Assembly (NCBI GenBank): GCA_905214855.1
Contig: CAJMNU010000043.1
Coordinates: forward strand, 1-11,142
Direction of reading: 5' to 3'
Source of the DNA: an uncultured bacterium
GTDB lineage: Bacteria > Bacillota > Clostridia > Lachnospirales > Lachnospiraceae
DNA length: 11,142 bases
Both the position numbers and the translations under genes were made by a program. A model generated the notes under the pieces. That model had not been told where the DNA came from, ran no database searches, and saw only the letters and a program-made list of their open reading frames with translations. Positions 1 through 7,318 of this stretch are shown here, in pieces (within the stretch, counting starts at the first letter, position 1; each line of letters opens with the position of its first letter).

Positions 1-551
1 ACAGCTGTCTCAGAGTTCAGACCCAGTTCTTTGTAATTCTCAACTTTTGCTTTGGAAGCGTTGTATACTACAAAATCCGGTTCAAAGTTTTCCAGTTCTT
101 CTTCTGTAGGCTGAATGAACATATTCTTTACAAAATGTGCCTGCCAAGCAACTTCCATGATGAAACGGATTGCCATACGTGTATCTTTGTTAGCACCGCA
201 GAATGCGTCAACTACAAACAGTTTCTTGTTGGACAGCTCGTTTAAAGCGATCTCTTTTACTGCATTCCAAGTTTCTACAGAAGCTGGATGGTTATCATTC
301 TTATATTCATCAGAAGTCCACCATACAGTATCTTTGGAATTTTCATCCATAACGATAAACTTATCTTTAGGAGAACGGCCTGTGTAGATACCAGTCATAA
401 CGTTAACTGCGCCCAGTTCACTTTCCTGTCCTTTTTCAAAGCCCTCAAGATCAGATCTTGTCTCTTCCTCAAACAGCATCTCATAGGAAGGGTTGTGTAC
501 GATCTCTGTGGTTCCATTAATGCCATACTTGCTCAAATTGATTTCTGCCAT
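1..551 (-). CDS. pckA: Phosphoenolpyruvate carboxykinase (ATP), N-terminal part
   Basis: Reading the minus strand from the ATG at 551 gives 183 uninterrupted codons that leave the window at its left edge, about one third of the usual ~530-residue enzyme. The start [11 protein letters not shown] and the conserved TGRSPKDKF block (residues 57-65, with the substrate-binding Arg at 59) identify ATP-dependent PEP carboxykinase, a cytosolic enzyme interconverting oxaloacetate + ATP with PEP + CO2 + ADP. In anaerobic clostridia it often works in the carboxylating direction. A second recognisable stretch is [12 protein letters not shown] (109-120). The kinase P-loop and metal ligands lie outside the window. 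The start is supported by AAGAGG ending 10 nt upstream. Its codons look more GC-rich than those of the defence-like genes to the right. Identification is by family recognition; no part of the visible frame is broken. Confidence 0.95.
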   Translation of the reverse strand, partial: MAEINLSKYGINGTTEIVHNPSYEMLFEEETRSDLEGFEKGQESELGAVNVMTGIYTGRSPKDKFIVMDENSKDTVWWTSDEYKNDNHPASVETWNAVKEIALNELSNKKLFVVDAFCGANKDTRMAIRFIMEVAWQAHFVKNMFIQPTEEELENFEPDFVVYNASKAKVENYKELGLNSETA

Positions 552-617
552 CTTACATTAACCTCTTTTCTTCTTTCTTCAATAGTAATGGTTGTTAAGA
601 AAAAAATATGATAACTG

Positions 618-634
618 CCTGTAAATAATACAGG
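618..634. promoter_or_regulatory. 17-nt palindrome in the pckA leader (operator or hairpin)
   Basis: CCTGTA-AATAA-TACAGG is a perfect 6+6 inverted repeat lying downstream of the predicted pckA start site. It could be a repressor site acting as a roadblock or a small RNA hairpin. In the pckA transcript a U-run follows about 11 nt after the stem, too far for a standard terminator. The binding protein is unknown. Confidence 0.35.
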
Positions 635-683
635 ACTTACGATATCGTTTGAAAGGATTACATGGTACAACTCCTATTATCAT

Positions 684-711
684 ATTATACATAATAAATC
701 AATAAAAGCAA
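684..711 (-). promoter_or_regulatory. Candidate sigma-A promoter of pckA
   Basis: On the minus strand TTGCTT (706-711) is followed after 16 nt by a perfect TATAAT (684-689). Transcription would start near 677, leaving a leader of about 125 nt before the pckA ATG. That leader contains both small palindromes, which suggests room for post-initiation or operator control. The -10 is strong and the -35 matches only its TTG part. Confidence 0.5.
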
Positions 712-865
712 TAAAAATTCTTTAAAAATTTACTAAAAAAATAGAAGAAAGATACAAAGTATGAAGGAAATAGAAGAAACATAAGAAATATAAAATATAG
801 AGGAGTAGTCTGTTTTACTTAAAAAATTAAAAATTTAGAAATAATAGGTGAATTTGATGATGTTA

Positions 866-874
866 TGCTATAAT
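866..874 (+). promoter_or_regulatory. Extended -10 promoter of the EFR1-type gene
   Basis: TGCTATAAT is a perfect extended -10 element (TGn plus TATAAT). The matching -35 position (846-851, AGGTGA) is poor, which is typical for extended -10 promoters. Transcription would begin near 881 and give a leader of about 57 nt before the ATG at 938. Confidence 0.55.
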
Positions 875-937
875 TGAGATAAATATTCTGATTAACATTT
901 ACAATAGAATTTGCAATAAAAAGACAGGAGGAAAGAA

Positions 938-1708
938 ATGAAAGTATATGAAATGTATTTTAGCCCTGTTGGAGGAACAAAAAAGGCAATAGATATTCTG
1001 ACAGATGGGATTATGGATGAAAATGTACAGGTAGAGGAAATTGATCTGACAGACAGTGAAAAAGATTTTAATACTGTGGAATTGGAAAAAGAGGATATTG
1101 TTATGATCGCCGTACCATCTTATGGAGGTCGTGTTCCTCAAACAGCGGCACAGCGTTTTTCTAAAGTTAAGGGAAACCATGCCAGAGCAGTGTTAGTCTG
1201 TGTATATGGAAATCGTGCCTATGAGGATACTTTGGCAGAGCTTTTGGATCTTGCAAAAGAGGCAGGATTCTGTGTGATAGGAGCTGTGGCTGCATTGGCA
1301 GAGCATTCTATTGTACATGAATATGGAGTAGGACGACCTGATACACAGGATAAGGAACAGATTTTACGTTTTTCAGAGGAGATAAAGGAGAAATTAAAGT
1401 CAGGAGATTGTAAAGAACCGCAGATTCCGGGAAATCGTCCGTATAAAGTGTGGGGTGGAAGTAATGTAGTTCCAATGCCATCTAAACAGTGCAGCAAGTG
1501 CGGATTATGTGCAATAAAGTGCCCTGTTCAGGCAATTGACAGGAAAGATCCTCAAAAAGTAGATACAGAAAAATGTATTTCCTGTATGCGTTGTATTGCT
1601 GTCTGTCCACAGAAAGCAAGAGAGATTTCTCCTGTAGTACTGGAAAAACTTAGTTTGGCATTGAAGAAGGTATGTTCTGTGAGAAAGGAAAATGAATTAT
1701 ATCTGTAA
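938..1708 (+). CDS. EFR1-family flavodoxin/ferredoxin (flavodoxin-like domain + 2x[4Fe-4S])
   Basis: A 256-residue cytosolic electron carrier. Residues 1-155 form a flavodoxin-like fold: FSPVGGT (8-14) sits where FMN phosphate is bound, and VPSYGGRVP (59-67) and VCVYGN (87-92) match the flavin-contact loops. The C-terminal part has two classic cluster motifs, CSKCGLCAIKCP (Cys185, 188, 191, 195) and CISCMRCIAVCP (Cys213, 216, 219, 223), each able to hold a [4Fe-4S] cluster. This architecture is the EFR1 ferredoxin family, common in anaerobic Firmicutes; the redox partner is usually unknown. The start is fixed by AGGAGG at 926-931, six nt before the ATG. It appears monocistronic, with a 136-nt gap to the next gene. 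The frame is intact. The family call is firm; the physiological substrate cannot be told. Confidence 0.93.
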   Translation: MKVYEMYFSPVGGTKKAIDILTDGIMDENVQVEEIDLTDSEKDFNTVELEKEDIVMIAVPSYGGRVPQTAAQRFSKVKGNHARAVLVCVYGNRAYEDTLAELLDLAKEAGFCVIGAVAALAEHSIVHEYGVGRPDTQDKEQILRFSEEIKEKLKSGDCKEPQIPGNRPYKVWGGSNVVPMPSKQCSKCGLCAIKCPVQAIDRKDPQKVDTEKCISCMRCIAVCPQKAREISPVVLEKLSLALKKVCSVRKENELYL

Positions 1709-1723
1709 TAAAAAGAAATTTCT

Positions 1724-1743
1724 CTTACAGAAGTCTTACAGAA
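1724..1743 (+). promoter_or_regulatory. 11-nt-period direct repeat CTTACAGAA x2
   Basis: Two identical copies of CTTACAGAA (1724-1732 and 1735-1743) repeat with a period of exactly 11 nt, one helical turn, about 100 nt upstream of the first cardiolipin synthase. Same-face direct repeats of this period are typical sites for OmpR/PhoB-type response regulators. No promoter boxes of good quality could be placed next to it, so the role is inferred. Confidence 0.35.
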
Positions 1744-1844
1744 AGAAAACTCGATTCTCTTTAATGGGTAAACTGGATTATGGGAGGAATTTATTATAAA
1801 GTGTTAATGATCTTTTTGATTATCTCAGGAAAGGAGTATTATGC

Positions 1845-3419
1845 ATGAAAGAGGATTCTAAAGAAATAGGATTGCGCCTTTTGGAAAAGGGCAAAAGAGG
1901 GATTTTCCGAATGATTTTCAGCCGTTCGGGCTTGATTCTTGTCTTGCTTGCTATACAAGTTTTGTTCTTGTTTAGTATTTTCCATTGGTTTGAGGCGTTT
2001 TTGCCTCATATTTATGGTGGTGTTGTAATCTTTACTGTGTTTATGGTGTTGTATTTACTCAACAGTTCTATGGATCCAACATCGAAAATCACATGGTTGG
2101 TAGTTGTTATGCTTTTGCCTGTATTTGGAGCTTTGCTGTTCCTTTATACACAGAAGAACTTTGGTCACCGCACACTAAAAAATCGTTATGCTCAATTAAA
2201 TAAAGAAACGGAAGAATCTCTAAAGCAAGATCCAGAAACAAAGAAAGCATTGCAACAGTCTGATCCAGGAGCAGCAGCTCTGTCACATTATGTGCAGCGC
2301 AGTGGATGCTATCCGGTTTATGATCATACATCTGTAACTTATTTTCCTCTTGGAGAAGATAAGTTTCAGGAGATGCTGATCCAGTTGGAAAAGGCAGAGC
2401 ATTTTATCTTTCTGGAATATTTTATTGTAGATGAAGGTGAAATGTGGGGAAAGATTCTGGAAATTTTGGCACGAAAAGTAAAAGAGGGAGTCGATGTACG
2501 AATGCTCTATGATGGTACTTGTGAACTCTCTACGTTGCCTCATGATTATCCTCAGAGACTTCGAAAACTGGGTATTCAATGTAAAATGTTTGCTCCTATT
2601 AAGCCTTTTGTGTCCACACATTACAATTATCGAGATCATAGAAAGATTTTAGTGATCGATGGAAAGATAGCTTTTAATGGAGGTATCAATCTGGCAGATG
2701 AGTATATTAATACTTATGAAAAACATGGTCATTGGAAAGACACTGCTGTTATGGTGAAAGGTGAAGCTGCCCGCAGTTTTACTCGAATGTTTTTACATAT
2801 GTGGTTTTTAGATGAAAAAGAAACAGATTTTGATACATTTCTGAATGTACCGATCACGCCAGAGGCAGAAAATGGTTTTGTCATGCCTTATGGTGACTGC
2901 CCTCTGGACAAGGATAAGGTAGGAGAACAGGTCTATATAGATATGTTGAATCGGGCGCAGAATTATATTTATATTATGACACCTTATCTGATTTTAGATG
3001 GTGAGTTAGAAAACGCTTTAAAATATGCTGCAGAGCGTGGTGTTGATGTTCGGATCATGCTTCCAGGTGTTCCGGACAAGTATATTCCTTTTTCTCTTGC
3101 TTTGACACATTATAAGGCTTTATTGGAATCTGGCGTAAAAATTTATGAATATACACCTGGTTTTATTCATGCAAAGGTTTTTGTATGTGATGATCGAGAG
3201 GCTGTTGTTGGAACGATCAATCTGGATTATCGCAGCCTGTATCATCATTTTGAATGTGCGACTTATATGTGGGGAACAGATTGTATTCCTCAGATTTTAG
3301 ATGATTTTAAAGTTACTCAGAAAAAATGCCGAGAGATTACTGTTGATATGATCAAGACAGAACCTTTTAAGCGTCGGATGCTTGGCTTTGTGGCAAAAGC
3401 TATCGCACCGTTGCTGTAA
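1845..3419 (+). CDS. cls: Cardiolipin synthase (phospholipase D family), first copy
   Basis: A 524-residue membrane enzyme expected to join two phosphatidylglycerol molecules into cardiolipin plus glycerol. The N-terminus has hydrophobic segments at about 28-48, 57-73 and 83-101, followed by two phospholipase-D domains. Both HKD motifs are complete: HRKILVID (His265, Lys267, Asp272) followed by FNGG, and HAKVFVCD (His442, Lys444, Asp449) followed by GTINLDYRS. Length and layout fit bacterial Cls enzymes; the extra N-terminal helix before the usual pair is a feature of this clostridial type. AGGAAAGGAG ends 8 nt before the ATG at 1845; the ATG at 1841 is out of frame. A second synthase starts 25 nt after the stop, so the two are almost certainly co-transcribed. 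Confidence 0.95.
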   Translation: MKEDSKEIGLRLLEKGKRGIFRMIFSRSGLILVLLAIQVLFLFSIFHWFEAFLPHIYGGVVIFTVFMVLYLLNSSMDPTSKITWLVVVMLLPVFGALLFLYTQKNFGHRTLKNRYAQLNKETEESLKQDPETKKALQQSDPGAAALSHYVQRSGCYPVYDHTSVTYFPLGEDKFQEMLIQLEKAEHFIFLEYFIVDEGEMWGKILEILARKVKEGVDVRMLYDGTCELSTLPHDYPQRLRKLGIQCKMFAPIKPFVSTHYNYRDHRKILVIDGKIAFNGGINLADEYINTYEKHGHWKDTAVMVKGEAARSFTRMFLHMWFLDEKETDFDTFLNVPITPEAENGFVMPYGDCPLDKDKVGEQVYIDMLNRAQNYIYIMTPYLILDGELENALKYAAERGVDVRIMLPGVPDKYIPFSLALTHYKALLESGVKIYEYTPGFIHAKVFVCDDREAVVGTINLDYRSLYHHFECATYMWGTDCIPQILDDFKVTQKKCREITVDMIKTEPFKRRMLGFVAKAIAPLL

Positions 3420-3444
3420 TTGGTAGACAAAGCAGGGGGTACTA

Positions 3445-4848
3445 ATGTTTAAAATTATCTTATTGGTTATATATATTGCTACTATTTTAGCGGTCATTTT
3501 TGTAGAGAGAAAGAATCCGACAGAAGCTTTACTTTGGGTGTTTGTTATGGTGTGTATTCCGTATGCAGGTGTTTTGCTTTATCTGGTTTTTGGCAGTACC
3601 ACTGCGATCAAGTTGACATCTGTTTTTAGAAGGAAAAAACTTAGTAAGCGCCTGCCAGCTGCAAAGATATCACAGGATTTATTGACGGGACAACAAGTTT
3701 CAGAAGAAGATCTTCAGGTTATGCAGTTCAATGAGAATTATAATAACAGTCCTGTTACATGTTATGAGAATTATCAGCTTTTTATCACTGGTGAAACACA
3801 TTATCGTGCATTATTTGAGGATATTAAAGGGGCAAAAGAAAGTATTTATGTGCTGTTTTATACGATCCATCATGATGTGATGGGGGAAGCATTAGTCAAA
3901 TCCTTGACTGAGAAGGCAAAAGAAGGTGTCACTGTTTTGGTGATGTGTGATTTTATAGCCAATTTGTCTACTCCTAGTAAAATGTTTAAACCTTTAGTGG
4001 ATGCAGGAGGAAAGGTGATTCGTGTTAAACCATATCTGACGCATTATCGCAGTCATAGAAAGATTGTTACTATCGATCATAAAATTGGATATATCGGTGG
4101 TATGAATATTGGAAAGCAGTATGCAAATCTGGCTGAAAAGAAAAATCCATGGCGTGATACACAAATCCGTCTGACAGGAGCTTGTGTTGCAACACTGGAT
4201 GCCTATTTTATGACAGATCTTTTATGTGCGGTACGCCGAAAAGATTGGGAAGATGTGGTGAAATATATGGAATCGATCCAGCTGCCGCCACAGAGGAGAA
4301 CACCAAATTTATGTCAGTTTGTTGTTGGTGGCGTGGATAATGATAAAGAAGCTGTTAAGATGAATTATTTGAGCATGATCCGCAGTGCAAAAAAGAAAAT
4401 AAGAATCCAGTCACCCTATTTTATACCCGATGCTTCTGTTTTAGATGCCCTTAAAACAGCAGCTGCATCTGGTGTGGAAATTGATCTGATGATTCCAGGT
4501 ATTAAAGCAAGTTTCTTCCTTGACCCTGTGACAACATATTATGCTGGTCAGATTATGGAATTTGGTGCTAAGGTCTATAAATATCATGGATATATTCATG
4601 CAAAAACCATGACGATTGATGATGAGCTGTGTTGTATTGGATCTGTAAATATGGATATGCGTTCTTTGATGGTAGATGATGAGATATGTGGTATTTTCTA
4701 TGCAAATGATTTAGTTCAGGACTATATCCATATTTTTGAAAATGATATTTTAAATTGTGATCCTTATATCTATGATCAGTTCTTGAACAGAGGGCAGAAA
4801 GAGAAGTTTGTAGAATGTATTTTTCTTCCATTTGCTCCTTTAATGTAG
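3445..4848 (+). CDS. cls: Cardiolipin synthase (phospholipase D family), second copy
   Basis: A 467-residue paralogue of the preceding gene. Two N-terminal membrane helices (about 3-20 and 29-49, the usual Cls number) precede two phospholipase-D domains with intact catalytic motifs: HRKIVTID (His204, Lys206, Asp211) followed by YIGG, and HAKTMTID (His385, Lys387, Asp392) followed by GSVNMDMRS. It is clearly diverged from the first copy and shorter at the N-terminus, so this is an old pair rather than a recent duplication. The start is supported by AGGGGG about 5 nt upstream, weaker than the first gene's site. Both enzymes look active. They may differ in substrate (phosphatidylglycerol, phosphatidylethanolamine or glycolipid), in regulation, or act as a heteromer; the sequence does not say which. 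Confidence 0.94.
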   Translation: MFKIILLVIYIATILAVIFVERKNPTEALLWVFVMVCIPYAGVLLYLVFGSTTAIKLTSVFRRKKLSKRLPAAKISQDLLTGQQVSEEDLQVMQFNENYNNSPVTCYENYQLFITGETHYRALFEDIKGAKESIYVLFYTIHHDVMGEALVKSLTEKAKEGVTVLVMCDFIANLSTPSKMFKPLVDAGGKVIRVKPYLTHYRSHRKIVTIDHKIGYIGGMNIGKQYANLAEKKNPWRDTQIRLTGACVATLDAYFMTDLLCAVRRKDWEDVVKYMESIQLPPQRRTPNLCQFVVGGVDNDKEAVKMNYLSMIRSAKKKIRIQSPYFIPDASVLDALKTAAASGVEIDLMIPGIKASFFLDPVTTYYAGQIMEFGAKVYKYHGYIHAKTMTIDDELCCIGSVNMDMRSLMVDDEICGIFYANDLVQDYIHIFENDILNCDPYIYDQFLNRGQKEKFVECIFLPFAPLM

Positions 4849-4942
4849 TGTGAAAGCGTAATTTTGGAAATCATGCAAGTTTACAAGCTGGTATGTGTAA
4901 TACTGTAGAAAAAGAAAGAGAAATGAGATAGAGGAGAAGTGT

Positions 4943-5902
4943 ATGTCACAGGAATTAACGGAACTTGAATTTCCTCAACAGAATCTTCAACAAAAGACTT
5001 CCTATACAGAGGGCTACCATTATTACATTTATGATACAGAATATCATGCAGGACGACGTGAACAGGCGAATCTTATGTATGATGTGTTTCAGGCATTATC
5101 TGAAAAATATCCCCAAAAGGTTGCTGATATGGCATTGGTATGCACATCTGTTTCAAAAAAAAGTGATGTATTATCTCCAGGAACACATCATTCTAATCCT
5201 TCGTACTTTAGAATGTGCAGGGAATACACGATATTAGGGACAGAGTATCTTGTTGGAGCTAGTTATGGATTGGATGCCAAGATTGCTGAAATATATAAAA
5301 TGATTGAGTGTTGTGGTGAAGATAGGGAAATTTTCAGATTGGATGGATACGAGCCAAAGAGCAAGAAGTCTGATATAGTTGATGAAAAAGAGAAGAGTGA
5401 GAAGTCTGACATAGTTGATAAAGAAGAGAAGAGTGAGGCGTTTGATACGGCTGATATGGATGAGAAAAATGAAGAAATTCAGGAAAAGACTTCTGTAGAT
5501 GCGTTTGTCTATGAATTATGGGGAGTAAGGCATACGGCAGACAAACTTTCCACTCTGATGCATGATGTATTTGATTTTATTGCAGATAAATATGCGGATA
5601 AGATACCAGACATCGCAAAAGATGATTTGATTACTTTTGTGGCATACAAAAGAGCAGTGGACAATCAGGAAATCTCAATGAGCAAACGGAGTTATTTTAG
5701 GGCTAAGAAGGAACATGATGTTCAGGGAGAGGCGTACTATGTAAGCACAAGTTATAATCGCCAGCAGGGAATAGGACAGCTCAAGAAGATGCTGGAGAAA
5801 TGTGAAGAAGATGATAATTCTTTGAAAATCATTTCTTATCCGCAAAAAGTGGTACATGGAAGAAGAAAAAGAAAGGCAGGTCTGGAAGAACTGCTTGGAT
5901 GA
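4943..5902 (+). CDS. Unrecognised protein with two copies of a ~100-residue module and a repeat linker
   Basis: I do not recognise this 319-residue family. No signal peptide or membrane helix is visible. It is built from two related modules: A at about 25-126 and B at about 187-290. They align on MYDVFQALSEKYPQKVADMA / MHDVFDFIADKYADKIPDIA, then SYFRMCREY / SYFRAKKEH, then GTEYLVGASY / GEAYYVSTSY, and end in IYKMIECCGED / LKKMLEKCEED. A charged linker (139-174) is three 12-residue repeats of the type KSxKSDIVDxxE. The C-terminus is basic (HGRRKRK), compatible with nucleic-acid contact. GAGGAG ends 6 nt before the ATG. Its stop overlaps the ATG of the PD-(D/E)XK nuclease gene, so the products probably act together, perhaps as specificity or sensor subunit and nuclease. 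That partnership is inference. Confidence 0.85.
   Translation: MSQELTELEFPQQNLQQKTSYTEGYHYYIYDTEYHAGRREQANLMYDVFQALSEKYPQKVADMALVCTSVSKKSDVLSPGTHHSNPSYFRMCREYTILGTEYLVGASYGLDAKIAEIYKMIECCGEDREIFRLDGYEPKSKKSDIVDEKEKSEKSDIVDKEEKSEAFDTADMDEKNEEIQEKTSVDAFVYELWGVRHTADKLSTLMHDVFDFIADKYADKIPDIAKDDLITFVAYKRAVDNQEISMSKRSYFRAKKEHDVQGEAYYVSTSYNRQQGIGQLKKMLEKCEEDDNSLKIISYPQKVVHGRRKRKAGLEELLG
5357..5464 (+). repeat. Three tandem 36-nt repeats inside the gene at 4943-5902
   Basis: Units run 5357-5392, 5393-5428 and 5429-5464, each encoding 12 residues (KSKKSDIVDEKE, KSEKSDIVDKEE, KSEAFDTADMDE). The first two units are nearly identical and the third has diverged. Because 36 is a multiple of three, gain or loss of a unit keeps the frame, so linker length between the two modules could vary between strains. 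Confidence 0.85.
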
Positions 5903-7137
5903 AAGGGGATGTGAGACATATGACGATTGAACAGGCAGAAGCCTTGATCGCAAGCCAATCTTTTCAGGAATTGAAATATTTTCAGGAGAAAAGCAATGTT
6001 TTTACTATAGTAGGACAGACACATACTGAGCATTGGCATAGTTCATTTATAAAGTGGCTTTTAGAGCCTAATTCAAGTTTATATTTAGGTCATTATCCCC
6101 TTGTAAGGTTGCTGACACTTTATATGATTAAGAATGAAAATGCTGATTTATCATTGAAACAGGTTTTTGACATGAATTTGGATAATGTCAGATTTCAGAC
6201 AGAAAAGACATTTATGACTTCGGACAAGAAAAAAAGATCTATTGATGTCTATGGAGAGAGTGATGAGCTTATTCTGGTCATTGAAAATAAGGTCAAAGCA
6301 CGGGAAAATATGAATGGTACTCAAATCGGGCAGACTCAGGATTATCATGATTATGTGAAAGCAAATGCCAAGAAAGGGCAAAAAATAATATGTTTATTTA
6401 TCACTCCAGATCCGAAACAAAAACCATATGATAAAAGTTATACTCAGATCACATATCAGGAATTTTATGATTATGTGATCGCAAAATGTATAGAACATCC
6501 TCAGCTTGGTCAAGAGGGAAGATATCTTCTGGAACAGTATGCAAATAATCTGAGAGAACCTGTGCATGGTTCGCCTATGGCATTGGTAAACATTGGATTG
6601 TGTAAACGAATATATGATGAATATAAGGAACAGTTAGATGAGATTTTTATTGATGTAGAATCAAGTAATGATTTTAAAAATGATAGCAGACTGACCTGTG
6701 TTGTGTATTGCCATTATCAAAATGTTTTTGATGAAATTTATCTGTCTTTGGATGAAAAGCATTATGGACGGACTCCAAGATCGGTAATAAAAAGAAAAGT
6801 GGTGAGTTTTACTGATCTATATCAAGCTGGGAAACTTAACGATGGTACACAGTTTGTTTTAGAGTATGATGGTGTGAAACATTATGCGATAGCTGAGTAT
6901 GATAAGGAGGAACAGGAGTGTTATATGCTCTTGTTGGACGAAAACCACCAGCCATATCACAATTCAAAAGGAGAGAAGATCGGTTATTATACAACGTCAT
7001 CTCAGGCAGGTATGGATAGTATAAACTTATATAGAAAAATGCACCACATTGATAAAAAAATTGAGTCATTGAATGGTCCAGCTTACTGGAAGACCAAGGA
7101 TGGAATTACATTGAAAACATTGATTGATTCCTTATAA
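5899..7137 (+). CDS. PD-(D/E)XK nuclease family protein with possible RAMA/DUF4357-like C-terminus
   Basis: A 412-residue protein whose first half matches the PDDEXK_4-type nuclease family. Visible elements are EHWHSSFIKWLLEP (44-57, the conserved E/HS..WLL.P opening), the catalytic Asp116 in RSIDVYG, Glu129 and Lys131 in LVIENKV, and GQTQDYHDYV (144-153). This is the standard metal-dependent D...ExK core, so DNA cleavage is likely. Residues about 302-385 (DLYQAGKLNDGTQF, then EYDGVKHYAIAEYD, ending YYTTSSQAGMDS) loosely resemble RAMA/DUF4357-type small beta domains thought to read DNA modification; this is a weak by-eye similarity. Its ATG overlaps the upstream stop (ATGA). A second in-frame ATG at 5920 has AAAGGGG about 11 nt upstream and may be the real start. 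A restriction or defence role is inferred. Confidence 0.85.
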   Translation: MKGDVRHMTIEQAEALIASQSFQELKYFQEKSNVFTIVGQTHTEHWHSSFIKWLLEPNSSLYLGHYPLVRLLTLYMIKNENADLSLKQVFDMNLDNVRFQTEKTFMTSDKKKRSIDVYGESDELILVIENKVKARENMNGTQIGQTQDYHDYVKANAKKGQKIICLFITPDPKQKPYDKSYTQITYQEFYDYVIAKCIEHPQLGQEGRYLLEQYANNLREPVHGSPMALVNIGLCKRIYDEYKEQLDEIFIDVESSNDFKNDSRLTCVVYCHYQNVFDEIYLSLDEKHYGRTPRSVIKRKVVSFTDLYQAGKLNDGTQFVLEYDGVKHYAIAEYDKEEQECYMLLLDENHQPYHNSKGEKIGYYTTSSQAGMDSINLYRKMHHIDKKIESLNGPAYWKTKDGITLKTLIDSL

Positions 7138-7145
7138 CAAGTACA

Positions 7146-7165
7146 AAGACAAGAAACCTTGTTTT
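7146..7165 (+). terminator. Weak hairpin after the nuclease gene
   Basis: AAGACAAG, loop AAAC, CTTGTTTT form an 8-bp stem with one G-U pair, ending in a short T-run, 9 nt after the stop at 7137. It is low in GC, so it is at best a weak intrinsic terminator for the 4943-7137 unit. Confidence 0.35.
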
Positions 7166-7269
7166 GATTGGAAGATTCACAAGTTTACTTTGAAATAAGA
7201 AAAGAGAAATACTAAAAGATTATGAAAAAATAGAGTTTGCTGTTCATATGATAGTATAAGATGGAGAGG

Positions 7270-7311
7270 GGGTGTCGCAAAATCATCTAATTTGATGATT
7301 TTGCGACACCC
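7270..7311. repeat. 18-bp perfect inverted repeat (terminator-like or IS-end-derived palindrome)
   Basis: GGGTGTCGCAAAATCATC (7270-7287) and its exact reverse complement (7294-7311) enclose a 6-nt loop, TAATTT. It lies in the 181-nt gap between two converging genes, 8 nt beyond the stop of the minus-strand membrane gene. Neither side has a clean T-run (downstream on plus: TCATTTATT), so a bidirectional terminator is possible but not classic. The GGGTGTCGCAAAA end resembles terminal repeats I associate with IS1182-type elements, which would make this a tiny non-autonomous relic; no target duplication is visible. Confidence 0.7.
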
Positions 7312-7318
7312 TCATTTA

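Larger units (their letters stand above)
552..937. other. AT-rich divergent intergenic region
   Basis: This 386-bp stretch separates the outward-facing pckA and EFR1-type genes. It holds one plausible promoter for each direction, two small perfect palindromes on the pckA side (618-634 and ACGATATCGT at 639-648), and otherwise A/T-rich sequence (about 712-845) with no convincing gene. Short open frames here are not supported by ribosome sites or recognisable protein sequence. Confidence 0.6.

Noticed and set aside
115..611. Plus-strand open frames over the pckA region
   Set aside because: They lie antisense to a clearly recognisable pckA frame and have no recognisable protein content.
899..1497. 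Minus-strand open frames over the EFR1-type gene
   Set aside because: Antisense shadows of a gene with intact Cys motifs and a strong ribosome site.
4965..5237. Second plus-strand frame within the duplicated-module gene
   Set aside because: Out of frame with the supported gene; lacks the module pattern and a good ribosome site.
5357..5464. CRISPR array
   Set aside because: The 36-nt units are directly adjacent without spacers and code in frame for 12-residue repeats.
7270..7311. Classic Rho-independent terminator
   Set aside because: The stem is strong, but there is no clean T-run on either side, so it is listed as a repeat with terminator function only possible.
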